Shown here: in pieces, positions 1 to 8,489 of the stretch
Layout of the letters: each line of letters begins with the position of its first letter
Position numbering within the stretch: position 1 is the stretch's first letter
Assembly (NCBI RefSeq): GCF_017876795.1
Contig: NZ_JAGIOR010000002.1
Location: 248,001-312,000 of the forward strand
DNA: 64,000 nucleotides
Direction: 5' to 3'
Source of the DNA: Rhizobium leguminosarum
GTDB lineage: Bacteria > Pseudomonadota > Alphaproteobacteria > Rhizobiales > Rhizobiaceae
Program-made: the position numbers and the translations under genes
Notes under the pieces: model-generated
The model's input: the letters and a program-made list of their open reading frames with translations, nothing else
The model's database searches: none
What the model was told of the DNA's origin: nothing

Positions 1-7
1 CCAAGAC

Positions 8-517
8 ATGCACATTCGAAAGGCCGTCTCCTCCGACGCGGAGGAGCTGAGCGCTCTCCTGAACGAGATCATCCGGGCCGGCGGAACGACAGCGCTCGAG
101 ACCCCACTTTCGGCCGCCGAATTTGCGGACTGGTTCATCGATGGCGAGTTTCCGCTTGCCTGCCATGTTGCCGAGCACAAGCAGGCGCTTGTCGGCTTTC
201 AATCGCTAAGCTTATACGGCGATCCGCCGAAAGGGGTCGCCGACATCGCGACCTTTGCCCGTATGAACCCAAAGACCGCAGGCGTCGGCAGCGCGCTTTT
301 TCCCGCGACCCGGGTGGCAGCGGAAGAGTTCGGGCTTGAATTCATCAATGCGACCATCCGCGCCGACAATTTCAGCGGACTTGGCTATTACGCAAAGATG
401 GGCTTTGAGACCTATGCCAGGCTTGTGCAGGTTCCACTCCAGGATGGGACGCCTGTCGACAGGATCAAGAAACGTTTCAGCGTAGAGGCCCAGCATCGCA
501 CGACGCCGCATGCCTGA
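8..517 (+). CDS. GNAT-family N-acetyltransferase
   Basis: A 169-residue protein with the GNAT fold pattern: an N-terminal IRKAVSSDAEEL strand-helix, a central VGFQSL strand, a conserved stretch AGVGSALFPATRVAAEEFG (about residues 93-111) in the acetyl-CoA binding position, and a C-terminal NFSGLGYYAKMGF segment (about 124-136) typical of the family. The length matches single-domain GNAT enzymes of the phosphinothricin-acetyltransferase-like group. The substrate cannot be read from sequence. Only seven bases of upstream sequence are present, so the start is accepted as the first ATG without support from a ribosome-binding site. It lies just outside the mobile island and is intact. No operon partner is visible. 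Confidence 0.85.
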   Translation: MHIRKAVSSDAEELSALLNEIIRAGGTTALETPLSAAEFADWFIDGEFPLACHVAEHKQALVGFQSLSLYGDPPKGVADIATFARMNPKTAGVGSALFPATRVAAEEFGLEFINATIRADNFSGLGYYAKMGFETYARLVQVPLQDGTPVDRIKKRFSVEAQHRTTPHA

Positions 518-601
518 ATGGGTCGATGGCGCTGTGGGAAGGTGTTGACGCGCGAAGCTGGCGCGGCTCAGCATCGATGATGCCTGCTTGCAGGGCAGCT
601 G

Positions 602-609
602 GTATGTCG
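602..609. repeat. 8-bp target duplication, left side of left element
   Basis: GTATGTCG lies directly before the GTAA terminus of the left 7.66-kb element and is repeated at 8268-8275. Eight base pairs is the duplication size known for the IS66 family. Confidence 0.75.
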
Positions 610-738
610 GTAACTGGAGCAGATCTGGTGGCAGGGGGGATTGAACGAAGCCGCTTTCGCGGCATTTGGAGGATCTGATTGCATGAAGTGCTCTTGATTT
701 GAAGAAATGGGCTGTTTTGCCCAACCTTCAAACAGGAG

Positions 739-1605
739 ATGACGATGATGGAGATGAGCCCTCTACGCCGGCGGATGATCGAGGACATGACGATCCGCAA
801 CCTTTCGCCTGCGACGCAACGATCTTATTTGCATGCGGTGGCGAAGTTCTCGCGCTATTTCGGGCGATCGCCAGACCGTCTCGGACTGGAAGACGTGCGT
901 GCGTTTCAGGTGCATCTGGTGTCGTCGGGACTATCGTGGCCGGCCTTGAACCAGACAGTTTGTGCCCTCCGGTTCTTCTTTGGCGTCACGCTCGGTCATG
1001 CCGAGATACCGGAGCGCATTGCCTATGCCCGGACACCCGCCAAGCTGCCGACGATCCTAAGCGGCGACGAGATCGTGCGGTTTCTTGAAGCGGTTCCGAG
1101 CCTGAGAACCCGCACCGCACTGACGACAGCTTATGCGGCGGGGCTGCGCGCCTCGGAAGCTGTGCATCTCAAGGTCCGCGACATTGATGGCGAACGCGGC
1201 GTCATCCGCGTCGAGCATGGCAAGGGCGGAAAGGATCGCAACGTCATGCTGTCAGCGCAGTTGCTTGCGATCCTGCGGGTCTATTGGCGGCTGGCGAGAC
1301 CCGAGGTCTGGCTGTTTCCGGGTCGGGACGAGACCAAGCCCATCGACGTCCAGGTCCTGTATTCTGCCTGCCGTTCGGCGTGCACTGCTGCCGGCATCGA
1401 CAAACGGGTGACGGTGCATACGCTGCGCCACAGCTTTGCTACCCATCTTCTGGAAAGCGGAACCGACATCCGCATCATCCAGGTTCTGCTGGGCCACAAC
1501 AACCTGTCCACCACGGCGCGCTATACGAAGGTCTCCAACGCCCTGATCCGCAGCACGACCAGTCCACTCGACCGGTTAACGCTGGAGGTCGTGCCACCGA
1601 GTTGA
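739..1605 (+). CDS. IS91-associated tyrosine recombinase/integrase
   Basis: A 288-residue site-specific recombinase. The N-terminal SAM-like core-binding domain (LSPATQRSYLHAVAKFSRYF, about residues 19-38) is followed by a catalytic domain with the first Arg in YAAGLRASEAVHL, the HTLRHSFATHLL box, LLGHNNLSTTARYT with the second His, and the nucleophilic Tyr. All R-H-R-H-Y positions are present, so it should be active. An AGGAG lies a few bases before the ATG. It ends 12 bases before the IS91 transposase start, suggesting co-transcription. Integrases of this type accompany one IS91 subgroup; their role in transposition is not settled. An identical protein is encoded in the right copy. Confidence 0.88.
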   Translation: MTMMEMSPLRRRMIEDMTIRNLSPATQRSYLHAVAKFSRYFGRSPDRLGLEDVRAFQVHLVSSGLSWPALNQTVCALRFFFGVTLGHAEIPERIAYARTPAKLPTILSGDEIVRFLEAVPSLRTRTALTTAYAAGLRASEAVHLKVRDIDGERGVIRVEHGKGGKDRNVMLSAQLLAILRVYWRLARPEVWLFPGRDETKPIDVQVLYSACRSACTAAGIDKRVTVHTLRHSFATHLLESGTDIRIIQVLLGHNNLSTTARYTKVSNALIRSTTSPLDRLTLEVVPPS

Positions 1606-1617
1606 GGTTGCCTCGCC

Positions 1618-1813
1618 ATGGCGGCGGGATTTGAGGTGGCGGATATATTCCGCCGCTACGGGGGAGGATATCGTCAATCGTACGACGCTCATCTCGGGCG
1701 TGTCGAGCGCCGCGTTATGAGCGCGGTAGAGATGTGCCGGACCGCTCGGCTGGGTGGGCATGTTCATGAATGTCAGGATTGCGACGCGATCCGTATCGCC
1801 TATAATTCCTGCC
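1618..1813 (+). pseudogene. IS91-family transposase, 5' fragment
   Basis: This encodes the first 65 or so residues of an IS91 transposase (MAAGFEVADIFRRYGGGYRQ ... HVHECQDCDAIRIAYNSC), that is, the first half of its zinc-binding domain with the H-x-C-x2-C cluster. The frame then runs into the end of the RIT element at about 1808-1814 and stops shortly after. The rest of the gene resumes at 5147, starting with CRNRHCPKC, the second half of the zinc cluster. The gene is therefore broken between two metal-ligand groups. The fragment could be expressed from its own ATG but lacks the HUH catalytic domain. Confidence 0.85.
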
Positions 1814-1893
1814 TTATGGGCAGATCCAGTAATGGGGAGCTGGCGGCGACCTGACTGCTCTTTCACGCATTTCGCCGCCAGCCCGGCTCACCA

Positions 1894-2883
1894 TTACGAA
1901 GTGCTCTTTAGCAGTGCTATCAGCTTGTCGGTCGGCTGGAAGGTGCCGCGCCGCAGATGCGGTGGCACGATCTCTTCCATGGCCTCGAGCTTTTCGGTTG
2001 GATCGCCGCGTGTGTAGACCTCTGTGGTCGTCAGCGTGGCATGGCCCAGCCACAGCGATACTTTCCGGATGTCTTGCGTCGCCTGCAGGATGATCATCGC
2101 GCAGGTGTGCCTGAGCACATGAGGCGAGACGCGCTTCTTGGCGAGGCCTTGCTGCTGGCGAGCAGCAACCGCGGCGTGCTGCTTGAGCAAATAGGCGAAG
2201 CCCCATCGGCTCAAAGGTTCACCACGCGCGCTGACGAACACTTCGGGTGTCGCGACCTTTCCGCGAATGGCGAGCCAGGCGCGCAGTGCCGTGGCTGCCG
2301 GCTTCCACAGCGGCAGCGCTCGTTCCCGCCGCCCCTTGCCGACGACGCGTATGCTCATCGACGACATGTCGATATCGTCGATCTTCAGACCCGTCAGTTC
2401 GGAGACGCGCAATCCTGCACACACGGCCATATGCAGCATGGCTCGGTCGCGGATGCCGTCGCGCGTTGTCGGGTCCGGGGCGTCGAGCAGCGCTTGCAGC
2501 TCCTCGCGCAGTAGATAGGGAACGAGACGTGTGTCCGTCTTCTTGAACGGAATCGCCAGCACGCGGCGGACTTGATCGAGGGCTGCCGGTTGCCGGTATT
2601 CGAGGAAGCGGAAGAACGACTTAATAGCCGCCAAACGAACGTTTCGCGTCACGGCGGCGTTCTTGCGCTTATCCTCGAGATGCTCGAGGAAGGCGCTGAC
2701 CAAACCGGAGTCGATCTGCTCCAGCATCAGCTTGGATGGTTTACTCTTGAGCCTCGCAGCGGCGAACTCGAACAGGAGTTGGAAGCTCTGGGCATAGGAA
2801 TCGCACGTGTGTCGGCTGGCGCCCCGCTGACGGACGAGTGTTTCGCGCAGGAACGCTTCGATGAGGGGAGTGATCGGTGTCAT
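1894..2883 (-). CDS. RIT tyrosine recombinase, third gene (RitC-like)
   Basis: A 329-residue recombinase starting MTPITPLIEAFLRE. It has an N-terminal core-binding domain (about residues 8-110) and a catalytic domain with Arg in VCAGLRVSELTGL, the HVLRHTCAMIIL box, and LGHATLTTTEVYTRG holding the last His and the nucleophilic Tyr. An open frame continues further upstream, but the ATG at 2883 is preferred: it overlaps the TGA of the preceding recombinase (ATGA) and is preceded by GAGGGGAGG. It is last in the three-gene unit, so translation is probably coupled. All catalytic residues are present. The individual roles of the three RIT recombinases are not established. Confidence 0.88.
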   Translation of the reverse strand: MTPITPLIEAFLRETLVRQRGASRHTCDSYAQSFQLLFEFAAARLKSKPSKLMLEQIDSGLVSAFLEHLEDKRKNAAVTRNVRLAAIKSFFRFLEYRQPAALDQVRRVLAIPFKKTDTRLVPYLLREELQALLDAPDPTTRDGIRDRAMLHMAVCAGLRVSELTGLKIDDIDMSSMSIRVVGKGRRERALPLWKPAATALRAWLAIRGKVATPEVFVSARGEPLSRWGFAYLLKQHAAVAARQQQGLAKKRVSPHVLRHTCAMIILQATQDIRKVSLWLGHATLTTTEVYTRGDPTEKLEAMEEIVPPHLRRGTFQPTDKLIALLKSTS

Positions 2884-3785
2884 GGTAGCCTCCCCTCTGA
2901 CATGAACGCCTCTCCCGCCACGGCGATGTCGCGAACGAGGTCGGCGGTAGCCTCCAGGTACCAGTAGGTGGTGTAGATGTTGACGTGACCCATGTACGTA
3001 GCGAGCGCGACCATATGCGCACCGCATCGGTTTCGGCCCGTTGGACTGCCTTGTAGCGCCCGCACCGCGAACGTGTGCCGCAGATCATGCAGCCGAGGGC
3101 GCCGCGCCGACGTTGGCCGGATGCCAACTTTGCAGACCAGCCCGTCGAAGGTCTCTTTGACTGCGATGTAGCGCAGTGACCGGCCACGCGTGTCGGCGAA
3201 CACGGGATCATCTCCCGAGCCAGGTCCGCGGCGCTTCAGGTAGCGTTGCAAGCCCGCCGCCGCCGTATCGTGCAACGGCACGAGACGGGTCTTGCGGAAC
3301 TTGGTCTCGCGGATCAACAGGCCGTCGCTCGTTATGTCCGCGAACGTGAGCTTGAGTGCTTCGGAGATGCGCAGCCCGGTGGCCGCGAGCAGGGCGATCA
3401 AGGTCGCATACGTCAGCGAGCGCAGGCCTCCTTGAGGTCGAAGCCGGCCGGCGGCTTCGATCAGGCGACCGATCTCCGTGCCCGAGTAGATGTGCGGCGG
3501 TCGACGCCTTTTGCGGGCACCGAAGTGATTGGCCGGGGGCAACTCGTGCCGGACATCTTCGACGCGGATATGGCGTGCGAAGCGGCAGACGGCCTTCAGT
3601 CGAGCATCGCGTTGCGCAACGGACGGTCCGAGCGCGGCCCAATCGATGGCTGTTTGGGTTTGGACATACGCGTGCCCGCGCTCGACCGCGAAGGCGGCGA
3701 AGCTCTTGAGCAGGTACTCGGCATTCGACATCGCAAAGCCCGTGGCACGGCGCAGTGCGAGATAGGTCTCGATGGTGTTTAACAT
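2880..3785 (-). CDS. RIT tyrosine recombinase, second gene (RitB-like)
   Basis: A 301-residue recombinase beginning MLNTIETYLALRRATGF. The catalytic domain has the first Arg in LAATGLRISEALKL, an HDLRHTFAVRAL box and MGHVNIYTTYWYL with the terminal Tyr. The frame can be read from an upstream TTG, but the ATG at 3785 shares a base with the stop of the preceding gene (TGATG) and has GGAGG at the right spacing. It overlaps the next gene by four bases. Position 3657 differs from the right copy (17101), changing only a Thr codon's third base. Confidence 0.87.
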   Translation of the reverse strand: MLNTIETYLALRRATGFAMSNAEYLLKSFAAFAVERGHAYVQTQTAIDWAALGPSVAQRDARLKAVCRFARHIRVEDVRHELPPANHFGARKRRRPPHIYSGTEIGRLIEAAGRLRPQGGLRSLTYATLIALLAATGLRISEALKLTFADITSDGLLIRETKFRKTRLVPLHDTAAAGLQRYLKRRGPGSGDDPVFADTRGRSLRYIAVKETFDGLVCKVGIRPTSARRPRLHDLRHTFAVRALQGSPTGRNRCGAHMVALATYMGHVNIYTTYWYLEATADLVRDIAVAGEAFMSEGRLP

Positions 3786-5002
3786 CAGAGTGCCTCCGGC
3801 CAAGGCTGCGCCACCTGCTTCAGAAGAGTGACATCGGCTTTGGCGTAGTGGGCCGTCGTGTCAATGCCACGATGCCGGAGGACTAGGCCGATCTTGTCGA
3901 GCGGTACGCCATGGCGCAGCATCTCGGTCGCCGCGGTGTGCCGCAGGGCGTGCGCACCCTTGACGGGCGTCACGACGCCAGCGCGCTTCATAATGCGCCT
4001 GACCACCGAGGAGACGCCGTCGCCGTTCCGGAACGGGCGGCTGGGCGCGATCGTACTCAGGAACACGCGATCGCTTCGACAGCACGACGGTCGACATTCG
4101 AGATAGGCAGCGATCGCATCCCCGACGTCCTGGGGCAGCGGCAAGCGAACCTCATAGCGCGACTTGCCCGTGACCCGAAGCGAACCCGCCTGCCACTCGA
4201 TATCGATGAGACGGAGCTGTGCCACGTCGCCGGCCCGCAGGCCGAGGCGAGCCAACAGCAATACGATGGCGCGATCCCGCCGACACGCGCCGGCATCACC
4301 ATCGCAAGCAGCAATCAACCGGCTGACCTGTTCGCCCGAGAGATATCGCGGCATCTCGGCAAGCTGCCAATGGGCGTAGGCCGGAACGGCATTGTCGAGA
4401 TCGGCCTGGCAGTGCCCTTTAACGGCGAGGTAGCGCAAGAATGCCCGCAGGCTCGTGGTCATCTTCTCGATGGTGCCGCGCCCGCATGTGCTCGCGCGCT
4501 TCGTGAAGTAGCCGCGGATATCGGTGGGGCTCCAACGCGTCGGGTCCGTTCCAAGTGCTGCCATAATGCTGACTGCATCGCGCGCGTAGAGCCTTATGGT
4601 CGCATCGGATGCCCCACGATGCTTGCTGAGCCATGCTTTAAAGCCGAGGACCAACTGCGGTTCGGCAGGCCGTATCGCCGCGACGGCGCGCTCGCACACG
4701 CCTATTTCTTCGAGGTGCCGACGGAAGAGCCTTGCGCCGTAGATGGTGTGATGGTTGCGGCGGCCTCCCTTGGCGCGCGGACATCGGCACGTTCGTAGAT
4801 GCTGTTCGAACGCCGCCAAATCGATGTCGCTCACGCTTGCATCGCGCTCTGCCATGACATGGCTGACATGAGCTGCCGCCCGCAGATAGCGCACGGCCGT
4901 CTCGGGGCCATATATAGCGCGACGATCAGGATGAGACGCCCGTCTCACCTTGTTTGTCGCCGCGCATCTCCAACATGTTTGTCCCCGCTTGTGATCGGCC
5001 AT
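3785..5002 (-). CDS. RIT tyrosine recombinase, first gene (RitA-like)
   Basis: A 405-residue recombinase, the largest of the trio. After a basic, Cys-containing N-terminus (MADHKRGQTCWRCAATNKVRR) comes a core-binding region and a catalytic domain with LARLGLRAGDVAQL (first Arg), HALRHTAATEML (His-Arg box), and LRHRGIDTTAHYAK (His and nucleophilic Tyr). All catalytic positions are intact. It is the promoter-proximal gene of the three and its start lies about 85 bases inside the element's right inverted repeat. A cluster of Cys residues (RTCRCPRAKGG, about residues 90-100) is an uncommon addition for this family; no metal-binding claim is made from it. Confidence 0.88.
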   Translation of the reverse strand: MADHKRGQTCWRCAATNKVRRASHPDRRAIYGPETAVRYLRAAAHVSHVMAERDASVSDIDLAAFEQHLRTCRCPRAKGGRRNHHTIYGARLFRRHLEEIGVCERAVAAIRPAEPQLVLGFKAWLSKHRGASDATIRLYARDAVSIMAALGTDPTRWSPTDIRGYFTKRASTCGRGTIEKMTTSLRAFLRYLAVKGHCQADLDNAVPAYAHWQLAEMPRYLSGEQVSRLIAACDGDAGACRRDRAIVLLLARLGLRAGDVAQLRLIDIEWQAGSLRVTGKSRYEVRLPLPQDVGDAIAAYLECRPSCCRSDRVFLSTIAPSRPFRNGDGVSSVVRRIMKRAGVVTPVKGAHALRHTAATEMLRHGVPLDKIGLVLRHRGIDTTAHYAKADVTLLKQVAQPWPEAL

Positions 5003-5121
5003 CAGTGGCCGAGCAGACGGGGCAACACCGGCGGCATGTTATGAAGAGTGAGAGATCGACGATTCACAGGAAAATACTGACACCGCGGCCGCCAGCTCCC
5101 CATTACTGGATCTGCCCATAA

Positions 5122-5152
5122 GGCAGGTAATGGGAAATGCCCATTACCTGCC
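5122..5152. repeat. 13-bp-stem hairpin at one RIT end
   Basis: GGCAGGTAATGGG (5122-5134), loop AAATG, then CCCATTACCTGCC (5140-5152). It lies outside the 40-bp inverted repeat on one side only and overlaps the point where the IS91 transposase resumes. Its loop holds the ATG (5137) that opens the transposase 3' fragment. The same hairpin is at 15606-15636 in the right copy. Confidence 0.8.
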
Positions 5153-6129
5153 GCAACCGGCATTGCCCAAAGTGCCAGGGACAGGCGAGCCGTGACTGGC
5201 TTGCCGCGCGGCAGGCCGACCTTCTGCCGGTCGGCTATTTCCACGTCGTCTTCACCTTGCCGCGAGAGATCGCCGCAATCGCCTTCCAGAACAAGAATGC
5301 CGTTTACACGATCCTGTTTCGCGCCGTCGCCGAGACGCTGCGCAAGCTTGCTGCGGATCCCAGACATCTGGGTGCAGAGATCGGCTTCATCGCGGTGCTG
5401 CACTCCTGGGGACAGAACCTCCATTATCACCCGCATATCCATTGCATCGTGCCGGGCGGCGGGTTGTCGTTCGACCAGTCCCGTTGGGTTGCCTGCCGGC
5501 AAAGCTTCTTTCTGTCCGTACGGGTCCTGTCGCGTCTGTTCCGGCGGCTGTTTCTCGACGAGCTGAAGCAGGCCTACGATCTGGGCCAACTTCAATTCTT
5601 CGGCGATATCGCCGGTCTGGCCGATCCGCTCGCCTTCAATCGAACCATCAAAGCAGCGCGTCGCATCGACTGGGTCGTCTATGCCAAGCCGCCATTTGCC
5701 GGACCCGAACAGGTGCTGGCCTATCTCGGGCGCTATACCCATCGCATTGCCATCTCCAATTCCCGCCTCGTCAGCATTGATGGTGATCGCGTCACATTCC
5801 GATGGAAGGATTATCGAACGGGCGGTAGGCAAAAGGTGATGACGCTCGATGCCCACGAGTTCATCCGCCGTTTCCTGCTTCACACCGTTCCGGACGGCTT
5901 TCACCGCATTCGTCATTACGGCCTGCTTGCCAATGGCCATCGGCAACTGAAGCTGGACCTGTGCCGAAGCCTGCTCGACGTCTCGCCGCCGGAGCGGGTC
6001 GAAGAACCGGACGCAAAGCCACCACCTTTGGCGCACCGCTGCCCTTGTTGCGGCGGAGCCATGACGATCATCGGCGCGTGGACCCCGCTTCAGCCGGCCT
6101 GCCGGCCAGCATGGAACGACAGTTCATGA
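5137..6129 (+). pseudogene. IS91-family HUH transposase, 3' fragment
   Basis: This carries nearly the whole catalytic part of an IS91 transposase: zinc ligands CRNRHCPKC at the start, the HUH metal-binding motif in HYHPHIHCIVPGGGL (about residues 97-111), the catalytic Tyr region YLGRYTHRIAISNSRL (about 195-210), and a C-terminal RCPCCGG knuckle. The first 65 residues are cut off and lie at 1618-1813 beyond the RIT element. An in-frame ATG at 5137, in a hairpin loop, would allow a 330-residue protein lacking half the N-terminal zinc domain. No good ribosome-binding site precedes it. It may still be supplied in trans or be inactive; sequence alone cannot tell. Confidence 0.85.
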
Positions 6130-6446
6130 TCATATCAGGTGCGGCATCATTGCAACGATCAGCGTCGGCATGCCGAGAAGCCGCGGGGCGAGTGCTTTGG
6201 CCAATCGTGCCAGCACGATGTAATGGGCGACGTAAAGCGCAACAGCACCAAGGGTTCGGTCGATGCAAACCAGCCGACAGGGGCGTCAAAGACACCGCAA
6301 TGACCGGCAAGAATCTCCTTCCAGACCTGTCCACATGCTCCGCCAAGGCTCGACCCTGCCAAACGCCATCCACCGCTTCGGCTAAATCCCCATAGCGCCA
6401 AACAACCCGCGCCTTCGCTCAATCCGGCTTCAATGAGGTCCGATCA
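6130..6446. other. Non-coding remainder between IS91 and IS66 transposases
   Basis: About 317 bases with no supported gene. The position suggests the downstream end of the IS91 unit followed by the leader of the IS66 transposase (GAGG at 6435 ahead of the GTG at 6447). No terminal repeat of either element could be fixed here. Confidence 0.5.
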
Positions 6447-8180
6447 GTGAAGCCGCACGCTCAGCGCCCGGACCTCACAGAACCCTCCAGATTCACTTCC
6501 TTTATGACGAAGCGCCGCCTCCCCATGGCCGAGCATGCTGATACGCTGTCGCTGAAGGCGTTGCGCGAGCTCGTGACGGGTCTGGTGGAGCGGGCTGATC
6601 GGGCGGAAATCCGGATTGAGGCGCTTGAGGCTGACAACCGAAAGCTTCGAGAAGAAAACGACCTGCTCAGGGTAGAGAACACGCGGCTGAAGGTCGACAA
6701 CCAGCTTCTGCGCGATGAGATTGCGCGGCTTAAAAACCTGCCTCCACGCCCACCGTTCAGGCCATCGGGTATGGACCAGGCAACGAGCGACGACAAGGCG
6801 GTTGCCGGCAGCCGAAAGCCTGCGCGGCGTCGCGGGCCGAAGGGCGACACGGGGAGCGCCACGCGCGAAGAGGTGCTGCCTGCCAGCGTTCCACCTGGAT
6901 CGCGCTTCAGGGGCTACAAGGATTGCGTGGTCCGGGATCTGGTTGTGCGGGCCGAAGTGGTGCGCTATCGCCGCGAATGCTGGGTGACACCGGAAGGACG
7001 CACGATCATTGCGCCGCTGCCAGCAGGTACAAAGGGCGGCTACGGCGCCAGTCTGCGTCGCTTCTGCCTGATGCTTCATAGCCATGGGCAGGTCACAACG
7101 CAGCGATTGACGACCTTGCTGAACGATGTCGGTGTCGAGATTTCCAAACGCCAGGTCATCCGGTTTTTGACGCAGCGGCTGGATGGCTTTCATGCCGAGG
7201 ATGCCGCCGTGCTGCATGCGGGCCTGGTCTCGGCTCCCTTTGTCACGGTCGACGACACTGGCGCCCGTCATGCCAACCGCAATTTCCATACGACACAGAT
7301 CGGAGGCGAACACTTCACTGCCTTCCGCACGGCGCCGTCGAAGTCGCGGCTGAACTTTCTGGCCCTGCTGCGCGGCAATTATCAGGACTATGTTCTCAAC
7401 GATGCCGCCTTCACCTTTCTGGAAGACCGTCAGGTGGACCCCGCCCTTCTGGCGCGGTTGAAGACACGTCAACCGCGGCGGTTTGCCAATCAGGTTCCGT
7501 TTCTCGAGTATCTGGCCGCCAATGGTATCGACATCTTCGACAAAGAAATAATCCGCCCGTTTGCCGAGGCCGGCATCTGGGGCGCCATCCGCCATCATGG
7601 TCTGGTCGGCAATGCGGTGATTGTGTCCGACGATGCCGGACAGTTCCGCGTCGGCACCCATGCGCTGTGCTGGGTCCACGCCGAACGTTTGCTGCACAAA
7701 CTGATGCCGGCGACACCCGGCCAAGTACGGCATGTAGAAACCCTGCGGGATCTCATCTGGCGCTTTTACAAGGCCCTGAAAGCCTATCAGCGAAGACCTG
7801 ATCCCCGTGCAGCCCAAGGCATTCAGGCCCGGTTCGATCGGATTTTTTCCCTCCGCACCGGTTATGACGATCTCGACAAACTGCTGTTTCGGCTGAGCCG
7901 CCGCAAGGCGGAGCTGCTGCGGGTTCTGGAGCGGCCTGAAACCCCGCTCCATACCAATGCGTCGGAAAGAGATCTGCGCGGATTTGTCATCAAGCGAAAG
8001 ATCTCCGGCGGCACGGTCAGTCGCAACGGTCGGCAGGCGCGTGACAGCATGCTCGGCCTGATGAAGACCTGCCAAAAGCTCGGCCTGTCGTTCTGGCACT
8101 ATCTCGGCGATCGGTTGGGGATCGGTCACAAAGATCATCCTATTGAGCCGCTTGCCTCCCTGGTTGCAGCACGCTCTTGA
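6447..8180 (+). CDS. tnpC: IS66-family transposase (TnpC type)
   Basis: Up to 577 residues. It has an N-terminal leucine-zipper-like coiled coil (about residues 36-90, repeated ALEADNRKLREENDLLRVEN), a basic linker KPARRRGPKGD, and a DDE catalytic domain with Asp in VTVDDTGARHANRNF, Asp in VIVSDDAGQF, and Glu in NASERDLRGFVIKRKISGG. No IS66 tnpA or tnpB accessory gene is present, as in the IS66 subgroup that carries only the transposase, though loss through the IS91 insertion is possible. The start is uncertain: GTG at 6447 has GAGG eight bases upstream, while ATG codons at 6504 and 6525 lack one. The stop is 87 bases from the element end. Residue Arg here is Gln in the right copy (6814/13944). 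Confidence 0.88.
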   Translation: MKPHAQRPDLTEPSRFTSFMTKRRLPMAEHADTLSLKALRELVTGLVERADRAEIRIEALEADNRKLREENDLLRVENTRLKVDNQLLRDEIARLKNLPPRPPFRPSGMDQATSDDKAVAGSRKPARRRGPKGDTGSATREEVLPASVPPGSRFRGYKDCVVRDLVVRAEVVRYRRECWVTPEGRTIIAPLPAGTKGGYGASLRRFCLMLHSHGQVTTQRLTTLLNDVGVEISKRQVIRFLTQRLDGFHAEDAAVLHAGLVSAPFVTVDDTGARHANRNFHTTQIGGEHFTAFRTAPSKSRLNFLALLRGNYQDYVLNDAAFTFLEDRQVDPALLARLKTRQPRRFANQVPFLEYLAANGIDIFDKEIIRPFAEAGIWGAIRHHGLVGNAVIVSDDAGQFRVGTHALCWVHAERLLHKLMPATPGQVRHVETLRDLIWRFYKALKAYQRRPDPRAAQGIQARFDRIFSLRTGYDDLDKLLFRLSRRKAELLRVLERPETPLHTNASERDLRGFVIKRKISGGTVSRNGRQARDSMLGLMKTCQKLGLSFWHYLGDRLGIGHKDHPIEPLASLVAARS

Positions 8181-8267
8181 AGGCCACGGGTTCCTTCAGT
8201 GCCAGCACGCCAGCCGCTGTGGCACGCTGATTTTCTCAACACCGCCACCAAATGTGCCCCGCTTACC

Positions 8268-8275
8268 GTATGTCG
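8268..8275. repeat. 8-bp target duplication, right side of left element
   Basis: GTATGTCG, the partner of 602-609, directly abuts the right end of the left copy. Confidence 0.75.
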
Positions 8276-8489
8276 ACGGGTTCAATTTTGGAGTGCGGCA
8301 AATTAAGTGCATGACCTAACAACGAAGTTTTCTACAATGGAAGCAAAACAGCATTTAATTTCCGTCACGAATGCAGCCAATTTTTTGGAGTACTGCCTAC
8401 TGTCGACGGGATCAGATATCGGCCGCGACAAATCTGCAGACGCAAAGGCGTGAAAACGAACAGATCAGAGCCATGTCCGGAGATTAATC

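Larger units (their letters stand above)
1808..5127 (-). mobile_element. RIT element (recombinase-in-trio), left copy
   Basis: Three consecutive overlapping tyrosine recombinase genes, all reading leftward, are bounded by a perfect 40-bp inverted repeat (1808-1847 and 5088-5127). This is the organisation described for RIT elements. It is inserted in the IS91 transposase gene: host sequence ends in CCTGCC at 1808-1813 and resumes with CCTGCC at 5147-5152. Between the right inverted repeat and the resumed gene lie extra bases forming a strong hairpin (5122-5152), so the two ends are not symmetric. The exact terminus is ambiguous because CCTGCC occurs in both target and element. Confidence 0.82.
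690..6440 (+). mobile_element. IS91-family unit (integrase + HUH transposase), ends approximate
   Basis: The unit consists of a tyrosine recombinase (739-1605) followed 12 bases later by an IS91-family HUH transposase, a known arrangement in one IS91 subgroup. It sits between the left IS66-like terminus and the IS66 transposase gene, so it appears to have landed inside an IS66 element. A hairpin-prone stretch around 692-730 (TTGAAG...CTTCAA with inner TGGGC/GCCCA) precedes the integrase and may belong to its end. The right boundary is placed just before the IS66 transposase but is not defined by any repeat. Boundaries are inference. Confidence 0.5.
610..8267. mobile_element. Nested IS66-type element, left copy
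   Basis: The ends are imperfect terminal inverted repeats: GTAACTGGAGCAGATCTGGT inward from 610 and GTAAGCGGGGCACATTTGGT inward from 8266, about 20 of the first 25 bases identical. IS66-family ends start with GTAA. An IS66-type transposase lies beside the right end (6447-8180). The interior carries an IS91-like integrase and a split IS91 transposase, with a RIT element inside that transposase. The copy is flanked by an 8-bp direct repeat. The same sequence recurs inverted at 12491-20148; paired positions always sum to 20758. Only two base differences were found from the translations and spot comparison: 3657 against 17101 (silent) and 6814 against 13944 (Arg to Gln in the transposase). Whether base 8267 belongs to the element or the target is ambiguous by one nucleotide. 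Confidence 0.85.

Noticed and set aside
5002..6036. 344-residue open frame antisense to the IS91 transposase
   Set aside because: A shadow frame of a gene with clear HUH motifs; mirror at 14722-15756 likewise.
6444..8138. 564-residue open frame antisense to the IS66 transposase
   Set aside because: It is an exact shadow of a DDE transposase in GC-rich sequence, with no family resemblance. The same applies to its mirror at 12620-14314.
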